Program-made: the position numbers and the translations under genes
In this document: piece after piece, positions 25,257 through 34,092 of the stretch
Layout: each line of letters begins with the position of its first letter
How positions within the stretch are numbered: position 1 is the first letter of the stretch
Origin: a bacterium A37T11
GTDB taxonomy: Bacteria; Bacteroidota; Bacteroidia; Sphingobacteriales; Sphingobacteriaceae
Length of the DNA: 64,000 nucleotides
Assembly (NCBI GenBank): GCA_900109895.1
Contig: FOBR01000017.1
Coordinates: 62,001 to 126,000, forward strand
Reading direction: 5' to 3'
The notes under the pieces: model-generated
Databases searched by the model: none
The model's input: only the letters and a program-made list of their open reading frames with translations
What the model was told of the DNA's origin: nothing

Positions 25257-26450
25257 ATGGACGTTGTATTGTTTGATGATCTAAGCCGTATCAGTCTTTA
25301 TCCATTAGCCCTGACCAGACCAGTGGCCGATTTACGGGTGGGTATTTTGACAATAGCTGAGAAATGGGAAAAGTGGCTTCAATGTTCGGTGTCTTTCTCA
25401 TCCGCCGATTATTTAGCCAATAAATTTCTTTTTCGTGCTACAGATTCTGAGGTATTATTGATTAACGGCGCAATCTGTCCAGACCAACATTTAGTAAACG
25501 CCATTACAAACCTGCGCATGGGTGAGGCTTTAATGAACGAAAAATTGTTAGCAGTGAGAACAAGCCTGACGGTAGCTCGTAATTTCAGATTACATTCAGA
25601 ACTTCGTGATCACCGCATTTTGCAGTATTCGCATACACTTACTCAGCTCTATCATCCGGAAGACATTTTTACATTTAATGGGCAGCAGATAAGAAGTGAT
25701 TTTGAATTGATCACCCGAAACCGAAACTCGTCTGAATTGGATGGAAGTAATCGCATCATTGGCAATAATATCTTTGTTGAAGAGGGGGCTAAATCAACGG
25801 CAGCGACCATTAACACCACATACGGGCCTATTTATATTGGTAAAAATGCAGAAATTTGGGAAGGAAGCCTGATAAGAGGTCCATTTGCTTTGTGCGAAGG
25901 TGCGCAACTCAAAATGGGAACCAAAATATATAATAACGTAACAGTAGGGCCTTTTTCGCGCGTAGGAGGGGAGCTAAACACCTGTGTCATCTGGGGCAAT
26001 TCATCGAAAGGGCATGAAGGGTATTTTGGGAGCAGCGTGATGGGAGAATGGTGTAATTGGGGAGCTGATACAAACAATTCCAATTTAAAAAACAATTACA
26101 AGAATGTCCGTTTTTATGACTATGCAGAGTCAAATTTTAGGGATACAGGATTGCAGTTTTGTGGTTTGATCATGGGCGATCATGCCAAATGTGCGATCAA
26201 TACAGCCTTTAATACAGGTACGGTAGTAGGTGTAGGAGCCAGTATATTTGGATCCGGAACACCGCCGGCTTATGTGCCTGATTTTTCCTGGGGAGGACGG
26301 GAAGGATTTACTACCTATGAACTGACCAAATTTTTTGAAACCGTTTCGCTGGTATACGAGCGGCGTAATCGTATATTTGACCTTAACGAACAGGAAATAT
26401 TGCGTGCCGTATTTAAACTGACCTTAAACAGGCGTAATTTTAAGAATTAA
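25257..26450 (+). CDS. GlmU-family putative sugar nucleotidyltransferase
   Basis: A 397-residue protein, started at the ATG at 25257 rather than the TTG three codons before. The N-terminal part (FDDLSRISLYPLALTRPVADLRVG) is the Bacteroidota-specific GlmU-like nucleotidyltransferase-related domain, and residues from about 175 onward form a left-handed beta-helix of hexapeptide repeats (for example YIGKNAEIWEGSLIRGPFALCEG). A role in nucleotide-sugar metabolism is inferred. It precedes tpiA by 30 bp, a pairing common in this phylum. Confidence 0.85.
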   Translation: MDVVLFDDLSRISLYPLALTRPVADLRVGILTIAEKWEKWLQCSVSFSSADYLANKFLFRATDSEVLLINGAICPDQHLVNAITNLRMGEALMNEKLLAVRTSLTVARNFRLHSELRDHRILQYSHTLTQLYHPEDIFTFNGQQIRSDFELITRNRNSSELDGSNRIIGNNIFVEEGAKSTAATINTTYGPIYIGKNAEIWEGSLIRGPFALCEGAQLKMGTKIYNNVTVGPFSRVGGELNTCVIWGNSSKGHEGYFGSSVMGEWCNWGADTNNSNLKNNYKNVRFYDYAESNFRDTGLQFCGLIMGDHAKCAINTAFNTGTVVGVGASIFGSGTPPAYVPDFSWGGREGFTTYELTKFFETVSLVYERRNRIFDLNEQEILRAVFKLTLNRRNFKN

Positions 26451-26480
26451 ACAATTAGTAAATAATAAAATATTTTAAGC

Positions 26481-27245
26481 ATGCGGAAAAATATAGTTGC
26501 CGGTAATTGGAAAATGAATTTATCTTACCAGGAAGGATTAAGCCTTTTTTCAGAAGTGGTTAACATGGTAAAAGACGAAATTCGGGGCAATCAGCAAATC
26601 GTTATTTGCAGTCCTTTTATACATCTCCAGTCGTTGGTTCAATTAGCAGGTAAAGGAAATAAAGTAAGTATTGGAGCTCAAAACTGCCATCAGGAAGAAA
26701 AAGGCGCTTTTACAGGTGAAATCTCTGCCAACCAAATTTTATCAACCGGAGCAAAATACGTTATTCTTGGCCATTCAGAACGTCGAGCCTATTTTGCAGA
26801 AAGCAATGAGTTATTGGCAAAAAAAGTCGATGCGGCTTTATCTGCTGGGCTGCAAATTATTTTCTGCGTAGGTGAAACACGGGAAGAGCGTGAATCGAAT
26901 CAGTATAAGAAGGTCATAAAAACACAATTAGAAGAAGGTATTTTTCACCTGTCGTCTACAAATTTTTCTCATGTAATCTTAGCATATGAACCTGTATGGG
27001 CTATCGGCACAGGTCTTACAGCAAGTCCTGAGCAGGCACAGGAAGTACATGCATATATTAGGGAGATACTTGCTGAACAATTTAACCAGCAAGTGGCAGA
27101 TGACACAAGCATTCTTTATGGAGGTAGTTGCAATCCTCAAAATGCTGCAACGTTATTTGGACAAAAAGATATTGACGGAGGCCTTATTGGCGGAGCGTCA
27201 CTTAAATCCCGTGATTTTGTAGAGATTGTTAAAGTATTGGAATGA
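26481..27245 (+). CDS. tpiA: Triosephosphate isomerase
   Basis: A 254-residue TIM-barrel enzyme interconverting glyceraldehyde-3-phosphate and dihydroxyacetone phosphate. The active-site pieces are clear: NWKMN at the start with the substrate-binding lysine, LGHSERR with the catalytic histidine, AYEPVWAIGTG with the catalytic glutamate, and the phosphate-binding YGGS and GGLIGGASL. The stop overlaps the prmA start by four bases (ATGA), coupling translation. Confidence 0.97.
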   Translation: MRKNIVAGNWKMNLSYQEGLSLFSEVVNMVKDEIRGNQQIVICSPFIHLQSLVQLAGKGNKVSIGAQNCHQEEKGAFTGEISANQILSTGAKYVILGHSERRAYFAESNELLAKKVDAALSAGLQIIFCVGETREERESNQYKKVIKTQLEEGIFHLSSTNFSHVILAYEPVWAIGTGLTASPEQAQEVHAYIREILAEQFNQQVADDTSILYGGSCNPQNAATLFGQKDIDGGLIGGASLKSRDFVEIVKVLE

Positions 27246-28084
27246 ATTATACAAAAGTCGTATTTTCTTGCAAAGGAGAAGAATGGCAACAAGACCTTCT
27301 GATTAATGACTTGGCAAGTTTAGGCTTTGAAACTTTTGAACCGACCCCCGAAGGCTTTAATGCATATATTATCTCAGGTCAGTTTTATCAAACTCAATTA
27401 ACTAATTTATTGGAAATGCTTCCTTCCAATTTCCCGGTTCAATATTTAATCAATGAGATTGAGCATCAAAACTGGAATGAGCTTTGGGAAAGTAATTTTG
27501 AACCCATTGTTATCGGAAACGATTGCCGCGTTAGGGCTACCTTTCATCCTCATGAAGAGGGGTATACCTATAATCTTGTCATTGATCCAAAAATGGCATT
27601 TGGAACCGGTCATCATCAAACAACAGGGCTGATGATGAAGTATATCCTTGAAGAAGATGTGGCTGGTAAAAAAGTACTTGATATGGGGTGTGGCACCGGT
27701 ATACTGACTATATTGGCCGCTCTAAAAGGAGCTTCGGTACTAATTGGAATTGATAATGATCCTGTATGTTATGACAGCATTCTGGAAAATGCCCGTCTTA
27801 ATAAAATTGAAAATCTGGAAGCTTATTGTGGCTCTGTTGAAAAAATTCCCACTTGCATTAAATTTGATGTCATACTGGCCAATATTAATCGTAATATATT
27901 ACTGGAACAGCTGCCTGCTTATTCCGAAGCTTTGAAAGAAAACGGTCTATTATTTCTTAGTGGTTTCTATGAAGGAGATGATTTAAAAAAAATAATAGAA
28001 AAGTGCCAGCTATGTGGATTTACTGCTGAAGGTAATAAAGAGCAGGATAGGTGGGTGGCTGCCAAATTTATAAAAAGAACATAA
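27242..28084 (+). CDS. prmA: Ribosomal protein L11 methyltransferase
   Basis: A 280-residue SAM-dependent methyltransferase that trimethylates ribosomal protein L11. The SAM-binding motif VLDMGCGTGILTI and the acidic motif IGIDNDPVCYDS are followed by the catalytic-loop sequence ILANINRNILLEQLP, and the substrate domain shows WNELWESNFEP and DPKMAFGTGHHQTT. It overlaps tpiA by four bases and is followed one base later by the mur ligase gene. Confidence 0.94.
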   Translation: MNYTKVVFSCKGEEWQQDLLINDLASLGFETFEPTPEGFNAYIISGQFYQTQLTNLLEMLPSNFPVQYLINEIEHQNWNELWESNFEPIVIGNDCRVRATFHPHEEGYTYNLVIDPKMAFGTGHHQTTGLMMKYILEEDVAGKKVLDMGCGTGILTILAALKGASVLIGIDNDPVCYDSILENARLNKIENLEAYCGSVEKIPTCIKFDVILANINRNILLEQLPAYSEALKENGLLFLSGFYEGDDLKKIIEKCQLCGFTAEGNKEQDRWVAAKFIKRT

Positions 28085-28085
28085 T

Positions 28086-29441
28086 ATGCGTGTCCATTTT
28101 ATTGCGATTGGTGGAAGTATTATGCATCAGCTAGCTATAGCACTCTTAAAAAAAGGCTTTCAGGTTAGTGGCTCGGATGATGTAATTTATGAACCATCAA
28201 AAACCCATTTGTCAAAATATAATTTGCTGCCTACCGAATTGGGGTGGTTTCCTGAAAAGTTGGATATAAGTATAAATGCAGTTGTCATTGGCATGCATGC
28301 ACATGAAAATAATCCAGAATTACTTAAAGCCCAGGAGCTTGGGCTACATATTTATTCCTATCCGGAATTTATTTATGAACAATCAGCAGATAAAATAAGA
28401 GTTGTTATAGGGGGGAGCCATGGCAAAACTACCATAATAAGTATAATCATGCATGTTCTACAGTTTTTAGGACGTGATTTTGATTATTTGGTAGGAGCAA
28501 AATTGGAGGAATTCGATAGTCTAATACGCATTACGAAGGAAGCCCGGTTAATGATTATTGAAGGTGATGAATATTTAGCTTCACCACTGGATAAGCGTCC
28601 TAAATTTCTAGTCTATAAAGCCAATATTGCGCTCATCAGTGGAATTGCTTGGGACCATTTGGACGCTTTTCCTACTTTTGACGCGTATTTGGCTCAATTC
28701 AAATCATTTATTCAAAGTGTAGAACCTCGCGGTACCCTTATCTACAACAAAGAAGACGAACAGCTTCAGAAATTAGTGAACCTGGACAATTCTCCCATTA
28801 ATAAACATGGTTATCGTACACCTGAATATGTTATTAATAAAGGTGTTACCTCACTAAAAACGCCTAATGGTGAAGTCCCTTTGCTAATTTTTGGAAAACA
28901 TAACTTATCCAATATTGCAGCTGCTTACACGGTTTGCGAATGGATAGGAATAAGCCGCAAGGATTTTTTATCCGCAATTCAAACCTTTAAAGGCGCTGCA
29001 CGGCGATTAGAGTATGTTGCTGACCGGGATGGTTCCGTCGTCTATAAAGATTTCATTCAATTTCCTGAAAGGTTGCAGGAAAGTATCCTTCTATTTAAAG
29101 AACAACATCCGGATAAGCTTTTACTGGTTATTTTAGAGTTGCCAACCAACAATAGCTTAAACAAAGAATTTCTTGAACAATACCGTGACGGTTTAAAAGA
29201 TGCAGATTTTCCTGTTGTCTATATTAATTTAAGTGCCTTTAAACAAAAAAATATTTCATCCAAACCTGAAGAAATACTTAAAATCATTTTTAATGATCGT
29301 GGAATAATGTGTTTTACGGATATTAATGAAATAACCCAATTTTTAAAAGAATTGAACCATCAGGGCAAAAATTTATTATATATAAGTTCAGGAAATATAG
29401 AAGGAATTAATTTATCCAATTTGTTAGAAAATTTTTTTTAG
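28086..29441 (+). CDS. mpl: Mur-family ligase, Mpl-like (UDP-MurNAc:tripeptide ligase)
   Basis: A 451-residue Mur ligase. The N-terminal HFIAIGGSIMHQLAIAL block, the ATP loop VIGGSHGKTTI and the ATP/metal block LISGIAWDHLDAFPTF are characteristic of Mpl, the enzyme that reattaches recycled murein tripeptide (L-Ala-D-Glu-meso-DAP) to UDP-MurNAc. The C-terminal ligase domain starts near residue 300 with AARRLEYV. Mpl differs from MurC in the SIMHQLA motif, which is present here. It closes the tpiA-prmA-mpl run. Confidence 0.87.
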   Translation: MRVHFIAIGGSIMHQLAIALLKKGFQVSGSDDVIYEPSKTHLSKYNLLPTELGWFPEKLDISINAVVIGMHAHENNPELLKAQELGLHIYSYPEFIYEQSADKIRVVIGGSHGKTTIISIIMHVLQFLGRDFDYLVGAKLEEFDSLIRITKEARLMIIEGDEYLASPLDKRPKFLVYKANIALISGIAWDHLDAFPTFDAYLAQFKSFIQSVEPRGTLIYNKEDEQLQKLVNLDNSPINKHGYRTPEYVINKGVTSLKTPNGEVPLLIFGKHNLSNIAAAYTVCEWIGISRKDFLSAIQTFKGAARRLEYVADRDGSVVYKDFIQFPERLQESILLFKEQHPDKLLLVILELPTNNSLNKEFLEQYRDGLKDADFPVVYINLSAFKQKNISSKPEEILKIIFNDRGIMCFTDINEITQFLKELNHQGKNLLYISSGNIEGINLSNLLENFF

Positions 29442-29525
29442 AATAAAGTAAATATTATATTTGAAAACTTTTTTGAAAATTGTACAATATACTGAGATAT
29501 AAAAATCCATCATCGAACCTCACCA

Positions 29526-29873
29526 ATGAAAACATTAGGAAAAAAAATCAGATTATTAAGACATCAAAAAGGATGGAGCCAAGAAGATGTTGCCAGGAAG
29601 CTTGATATTTCTATTCCAGCATTTTCAAAAATTGAAACGGGAATCACAGATGTAAATTTGTCCAGATTAGATCAAATATCTAAACTTTTTAACCTTTCAA
29701 TCGTCCAATTACTGTCGTTTAATGACTCTGAAGAACAGTTGCTTTATGACAGGCAACTGGAAGAAGTAAGCAATAAACTGCGCGAAAGGGAGACTGAAGT
29801 GATTGAACTACAAAAAAAAGTGATTGATTTGTATGAACAATTGCACAAAAGCTACGAGAAGTTAGATCGATGA
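29526..29873 (+). CDS. XRE-family transcriptional regulator
   Basis: A 115-residue protein with an N-terminal Cro/C1-type helix-turn-helix (LGKKIRLLRHQKGWSQEDVARKLDISIPAFSKIETG) in residues 3-60 and a C-terminal coiled coil (residues 75-115). Small XRE regulators with coiled-coil tails are common in Bacteroidota; targets are unknown. It stands alone with a short leader after mpl. Confidence 0.85.
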   Translation: MKTLGKKIRLLRHQKGWSQEDVARKLDISIPAFSKIETGITDVNLSRLDQISKLFNLSIVQLLSFNDSEEQLLYDRQLEEVSNKLRERETEVIELQKKVIDLYEQLHKSYEKLDR

Positions 29874-29922
29874 TACATTAAACCTCAAGCCTTTTCATAA
29901 CTGCTATACTGTCATCTATTAA

Positions 29923-30111
29923 TTAGTAATCTTCGTCCTCATCAAAATTATCAAAATCATCAATATTGTCTAAACTATCCAATTCAAATCCATCCTCCTC
30001 TTCATCATCATAAAGTGGATCGGTTTTTTCTACTTCCGGATCCTGTTTTTCGCCCTTGTTAACCTTTCCAAAAGGCCCTGTTTTTCTAATAATTTTTTTT
30101 GGCGTTTTCAT
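29923..30111 (-). CDS. Small acidic protein of unknown function
   Basis: A 62-residue protein with a basic N-terminal third (KTPKKIIRKTGPFGKVNKG) and a strongly acidic C-terminal half rich in Asp and Glu ending DNFDEDEDY. Its charge asymmetry suggests a disordered tail that may bind a basic partner. It lies upstream-convergent to the XRE gene and about 90 bp downstream of scpB's end region on the same strand. I do not recognise a named family. The start ATG and an intact frame make it a credible gene. Confidence 0.6.
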   Translation of the reverse strand: MKTPKKIIRKTGPFGKVNKGEKQDPEVEKTDPLYDDEEEDGFELDSLDNIDDFDNFDEDEDY

Positions 30112-30201
30112 AATATGCTATCTTAATTAAGTTGATCTTAGCTGCTTTTTATAAGGATAAAATTACGAAGTTTTTAACTTCAAACAATAAAATAAAAAAA
30201 A

Positions 30202-30762
30202 TTATTGGGCATTATCGCCTATAAAATTAGTTTCAGCTACAATGTCTTTTAATTTTGGAAGTTCACTCGTATTGTTAATGCCAAAATAATCCATAAACAA
30301 GTCGCTGGTTACATAAAGCAGAGGTTTGCCTACCGAATCTGCTTTACCATTAATAGCTATCAGTTCCTTATCCAAAAGTTTTTGAATGGAATAATCGCAG
30401 TTAACCCCTCTTATCTGTTCAATTTCCAATTTAGTAATAGGCTGCCTGTAGGCAACAATAGCCAAAGTTTCAAGAGCGGCCTGGCTCAATTTTTTCTTTG
30501 ATCGTTGTACCTGTAATATATTCACTATTGGATAATAAGTGGGTTTTGTTAAAAACTGATAACCATTATTCAATAAATACAGGCCAAGAATGGTGTCGGA
30601 ATGGGCATATTTTTCTTTGATGCTGTTTAACGCGTTTATAATTTCCTCTTCAGTGAGTGCGTAATTAAATGCCTGATTGATCACCAACTTTATTTCCTCC
30701 ACAGAAATTCCCTGTTCAGAGGTAAAAATTAATGCTTCGACGTGTTTTGCCAAATCCTCCAT
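30202..30762 (-). CDS. scpB: Segregation and condensation protein B
   Basis: A 186-residue protein with two winged-helix domains. The ScpB hallmarks are ALIFTSEQGISVEEI at the start and the second-domain block LSQAALETLAIVAYRQPITKLEIEQIRGV, followed by GKPLLYVTSDLFMDYFGI. It works with ScpA and SMC in chromosome compaction and segregation; neither partner gene is in the window. It lies 42 bp downstream of mqnC. Confidence 0.94.
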   Translation of the reverse strand: MEDLAKHVEALIFTSEQGISVEEIKLVINQAFNYALTEEEIINALNSIKEKYAHSDTILGLYLLNNGYQFLTKPTYYPIVNILQVQRSKKKLSQAALETLAIVAYRQPITKLEIEQIRGVNCDYSIQKLLDKELIAINGKADSVGKPLLYVTSDLFMDYFGINNTSELPKLKDIVAETNFIGDNAQ

Positions 30763-30804
30763 TCTGATTTTTACAAAAAATATATTTTATTAAATTGAAG
30801 TCAA

Positions 30805-31929
30805 CTAATAATTAATGACCTGCTCTTCCATAAAATTCGGAAGTTCCCTGAATTCATATTTTTGTGTGCGCAAACGTGGTTCGAATCCAGCCTCGCGAAT
30901 GGCATCCTGAATACTTTTAGATGTAAAACGATGAGGTGCACCCGCCGCAGAAACCACATTTTCCTCAATCATAATTGACCCGAAGTCATTGGCACCGGCA
31001 TGCAAGCATAATTGAGCGGTTTTTTTACCGACGGTTAGCCAGGAAGCTTGTATATTGCGTATATTGGGTAACATGATGCGACTAAGAGCGATCATGCGGA
31101 TATACTCTTCCCCATTAACATTATTCGTAACATTCCGTATCCGTTTTAATAAAGTGCCATCATCCTGAAAGGGCCAGGGAATAAAAGCAACAAAACCATA
31201 GTGGCCTTCGGGTTTTTCTGCCTGTACTTCGCGGATCCAGACCAAATGTTCAAATCGTTCTCCAATAGTTTCTACATGTCCAAACATCATGGTAGCAGAG
31301 GTAGGAAGGTTAATCTTATGGGCCGCACGCATAACATCCAACCATTCTTTACCCCCACATTTACCTTTGGATATCAGGCGCCTCACTCGGTCATTCAGAA
31401 TTTCTGCACCGGCCCCTGGAAGTGAATCAAGCCCGGCATCTTTTAAATGCTTCAAAACTTCCAGATGGCTCATGCCTTCCAGTTTTGCTACATGGGATAT
31501 TTCCGGAGGACCCAGCGAATGTAGTTTCAAGGTGGGATAAAGCTCCTTCAGTTTTTTGAAAAGATCGGTATAAAATGACAAACCAAGGTCGGGATGATGG
31601 CCGCCCTGCAATAACAACTGGTCACCGCCATAACGAAAAGTTTCTTCTATTTTACGCTTGTAAGTTTCTATATCGGTAATATAGCTGTCGGGATGGCCCG
31701 GTCTTCGGAAAAAATTGCAGAACTTACAGTTAGCAATACACACATTGGTTGTATTAACATTCCGGTCAATTTGCCAAGTAACCCAACCGTGTGGTACTTG
31801 AATCTTGCGCAAGGCATTGGCTACGTAGGTCAATTCAGCAGTTGACGCATGTTCATATAAATAGACACCCTCGTCTTTGCTAAGAAAGTCGAAATTGAGC
31901 GCCCGTTCCAGTAATTTTTTCGTATTCAT
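30805..31929 (-). CDS. mqnC: Cyclic dehypoxanthinyl futalosine synthase
   Basis: A 374-residue radical SAM enzyme; the ATG at 31929 (MNTKKLLERAL) is preferred over one seven codons upstream. The iron-sulphur motif CIANCKFC follows NTTNV, and the LPGAGAEIL, SATMMFGHVET, FIPWPFQ, ASWLTVGKK and GSIMIEENVVSAAG blocks match MqnC rather than the sister enzyme MqnE. It closes the ring in the futalosine pathway for menaquinone, the respiratory quinone expected in this phylum. No other mqn gene is adjacent. Confidence 0.9.
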   Translation of the reverse strand: MNTKKLLERALNFDFLSKDEGVYLYEHASTAELTYVANALRKIQVPHGWVTWQIDRNVNTTNVCIANCKFCNFFRRPGHPDSYITDIETYKRKIEETFRYGGDQLLLQGGHHPDLGLSFYTDLFKKLKELYPTLKLHSLGPPEISHVAKLEGMSHLEVLKHLKDAGLDSLPGAGAEILNDRVRRLISKGKCGGKEWLDVMRAAHKINLPTSATMMFGHVETIGERFEHLVWIREVQAEKPEGHYGFVAFIPWPFQDDGTLLKRIRNVTNNVNGEEYIRMIALSRIMLPNIRNIQASWLTVGKKTAQLCLHAGANDFGSIMIEENVVSAAGAPHRFTSKSIQDAIREAGFEPRLRTQKYEFRELPNFMEEQVINY

Positions 31930-32006
31930 ATGCAAAGACAAAGTTAACAATAATCAGATCAATCTACCATAAAATCAGTCCCGCGAAAAAACAATATTAT
32001 TTTCCT

Positions 32007-32014
32007 TACTTTTG
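32007..32014 (+). promoter_or_regulatory. Probable -7 element of mtaB
   Basis: TACTTTTG matches TAnnTTTG and lies 8 bp before the mtaB ATG, implying a very short leader. No TTG at 19 bp upstream. Confidence 0.4.
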
Positions 32015-32022
32015 CAGGACGA

Positions 32023-33348
32023 ATGAGCAAGCGCGTAGCATTTTACACACTGGGATGTAAATTAAATTATTCAGAAACTTCTTCTATTGGAAGGCTTTTT
32101 CAGCAAGCCGGTTTTAACACAGTTCCTTTTACTGATCGTTCAGACGTATACGTCATCAATACCTGTTCGGTAACGGATAATGCAGATAAAAAATGTCGTA
32201 AAGTAGTCAAGGAGGCTTTAAAATATTCACCAGAAGCATATATTGTTATTGTAGGTTGTTATGCTCAGCTTAAACCTACCGAGATTTCTGAAATACCAGG
32301 GGTAGATATGGTGCTTGGTGCTGCCGAAAAATTTAACATCATACAGCATATACAAGATTTAACTAAGCAGGAAAAGGCGCATATATATAATAGTCCAATT
32401 GCACATACCAACCATTTTGTGGGTGCTTATTCCATAGATGACCGCACACGGACATTCCTTAAAGTACAGGATGGTTGTGATTATTCATGTACCTTTTGCA
32501 CCATACCCTTGGCCCGGGGGGCAAGCCGTAGCGGTAAAATTAGTGAACTGTTGACACAAGCAGAAGAAATTGCTGCAGCAGGCGTAAAAGAAATTGTGCT
32601 TACCGGCGTTAACATTGGAGATTTTGGGATCCGCAATGACAAGCGTGAAGACCACTTCATTGATCTGGTAAAAGCGCTTGATGGGGTTTCGGGCATTGAA
32701 CGATTCCGTATCTCATCCATTGAGCCCAACTTGTTAACAAACGAGATTATTCAATTTGTGGCAGGATCCAATCGATTTGTACCCCATTTTCACATGCCGT
32801 TGCAATCAGGTTCCAACAAAATACTGCGGCTAATGCGACGGAGGTATTTACGCGAGCTCTATGCTGAGCGCGTACACACCATCAAAGCACTCATGCCTCA
32901 TTGCTGTATCGGGGTGGATGTTATTGTTGGTTTTCCGGGAGAAACGCAGGAGGATTTTTTAGAGACGTATGAGTTTTTGAATTCGTTGGATATTTCCTAT
33001 CTACACGTATTTACTTACTCAGAGCGGGAAAACACCATTGCTGCTCAAATGACAGGTGCAGTGCCGGGTAGCCAGCGAAATGAGCGTAGTAAAATGTTGC
33101 ATATTTTATCTGAAAAGAAACGAAGGGCTTTTTACGAGCAACACCTAGGTAAGGAATCACTTATTTTATTTGAAGGTGATATTAAAGACGGGTATATGCA
33201 TGGTTTCAGCGATAATTATATCAAGGTAAAAGCCCCTTATGATCCACTATGGGTGAACGAACTCAAATCTGTCAAGCTTAAAGCGGTAAATGCAGAGGGT
33301 GAAATGGAAATGGAAGAAATGGGTGAAAATGTATTGCTGCATTTATAA
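32023..33348 (+). CDS. mtaB: tRNA t6A37 methylthiotransferase MtaB
   Basis: A 441-residue methylthiotransferase. It has an N-terminal UPF0004 domain with three cluster cysteines (TLGCKLNYSE, NTCSVT, GCYAQ), a radical SAM core with CDYSCTFCTIPLARG, and a C-terminal TRAM RNA-binding domain. The TLGCKLN start and CSVTDNAD block are typical for MtaB, which adds a methylthio group to N6-threonylcarbamoyl-A37 in tRNAs reading ANN codons, rather than for MiaB or RimO. The next gene starts directly after its stop codon. Confidence 0.93.
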   Translation: MSKRVAFYTLGCKLNYSETSSIGRLFQQAGFNTVPFTDRSDVYVINTCSVTDNADKKCRKVVKEALKYSPEAYIVIVGCYAQLKPTEISEIPGVDMVLGAAEKFNIIQHIQDLTKQEKAHIYNSPIAHTNHFVGAYSIDDRTRTFLKVQDGCDYSCTFCTIPLARGASRSGKISELLTQAEEIAAAGVKEIVLTGVNIGDFGIRNDKREDHFIDLVKALDGVSGIERFRISSIEPNLLTNEIIQFVAGSNRFVPHFHMPLQSGSNKILRLMRRRYLRELYAERVHTIKALMPHCCIGVDVIVGFPGETQEDFLETYEFLNSLDISYLHVFTYSERENTIAAQMTGAVPGSQRNERSKMLHILSEKKRRAFYEQHLGKESLILFEGDIKDGYMHGFSDNYIKVKAPYDPLWVNELKSVKLKAVNAEGEMEMEEMGENVLLHL

Positions 33349-33912
33349 ATGTTTCTTATAAAGAGGTTCGTATTATTGGCAATGGCAGGATGCCTTTTAA
33401 GCAGTTGCTTAACCCGCCGAAATGCATTGTCCGGGCATAGCAGGGTCATTCTGACGGATGCCTCTGCCGCGGCCAAAAACTTGCCGGCTAACAGTCAAAT
33501 TGCTGCTAATTATGCGGAGGTATTGGGCGTAGACGCTGGTTCATTAACTAACCTCCCACTTTACGCATTTATTAATAATTGGATGGGAACACCATACCGC
33601 TTAGGGGGCACCGATAGCAATGGTTTGGATTGTTCGGCATTTACAAGCATTCTTTTCCGGGAAATTTATGGACTAAACTTACCCCGGACGGCACGTGAAA
33701 TGGCCGAAATCGTGCAGCATAAAAAGGAGCGTCAATTGCAGGAAGGAGACTTGCTTTTTTTTGCTTTTGAAAGTCGGTCAATAGACCATGTTGGGGTTTA
33801 CCTTCAAAATCATAAGTTTGTCCATGTGTCCACAAGTCGGGGCGTTATCATCAGTGACCTGAATGATGCATGGTATCACACCTATTTAAAAGATGCAGGA
33901 TCTGTTTTATAA
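33349..33912 (+). CDS. NlpC/P60 family lipoprotein peptidase
   Basis: A 187-residue protein with a signal peptide and lipobox (LLSSC, Cys20; an earlier cysteine at 15 is also possible), followed from about residue 70 by an NlpC/P60 domain. The catalytic cysteine is Cys95 in LDCSAFT, the histidine His147 in DHVGVYL and a further His in KFVHVS. It would cleave peptidoglycan stem peptides in the periplasm or at the outer membrane, like Spr/MepS. It follows mtaB without a gap, so both are on one transcript. Confidence 0.92.
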   Translation: MFLIKRFVLLAMAGCLLSSCLTRRNALSGHSRVILTDASAAAKNLPANSQIAANYAEVLGVDAGSLTNLPLYAFINNWMGTPYRLGGTDSNGLDCSAFTSILFREIYGLNLPRTAREMAEIVQHKKERQLQEGDLLFFAFESRSIDHVGVYLQNHKFVHVSTSRGVIISDLNDAWYHTYLKDAGSVL

Positions 33913-33936
33913 AGGTATTTTACGTATATTTGTGCT

Positions 33937-34071
33937 GTGGCAAAGCTGAGTAATAATAACCGCGAAGATGAAAATTTCTGGACCAAGTATAAGAAATTTG
34001 CCGTTTCAGAGATCCTATTATATGCCATTATGATCATAGGTATCTTATTAGGCATCCTTATTTTTAGTTAA
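33937..34071 (+). CDS. Short single-helix membrane protein (44 residues)
   Basis: A GTG-started frame encodes 44 residues: a charged N-terminal half (NNNREDENFWTKYKKF) and one hydrophobic helix from about 22 to 44 (SEILLYAIMIIGILLGILIF). A TATATTTG promoter-like element ends five bases before the GTG (33925-33932). The clear soluble/helix division and fit between two genes suggest a real small protein, but I recognise no family and a GTG start lowers confidence. Confidence 0.5.
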   Translation: MAKLSNNNREDENFWTKYKKFAVSEILLYAIMIIGILLGILIFS

Positions 34072-34092
34072 AACGCCTGCGACATAGCCCAT

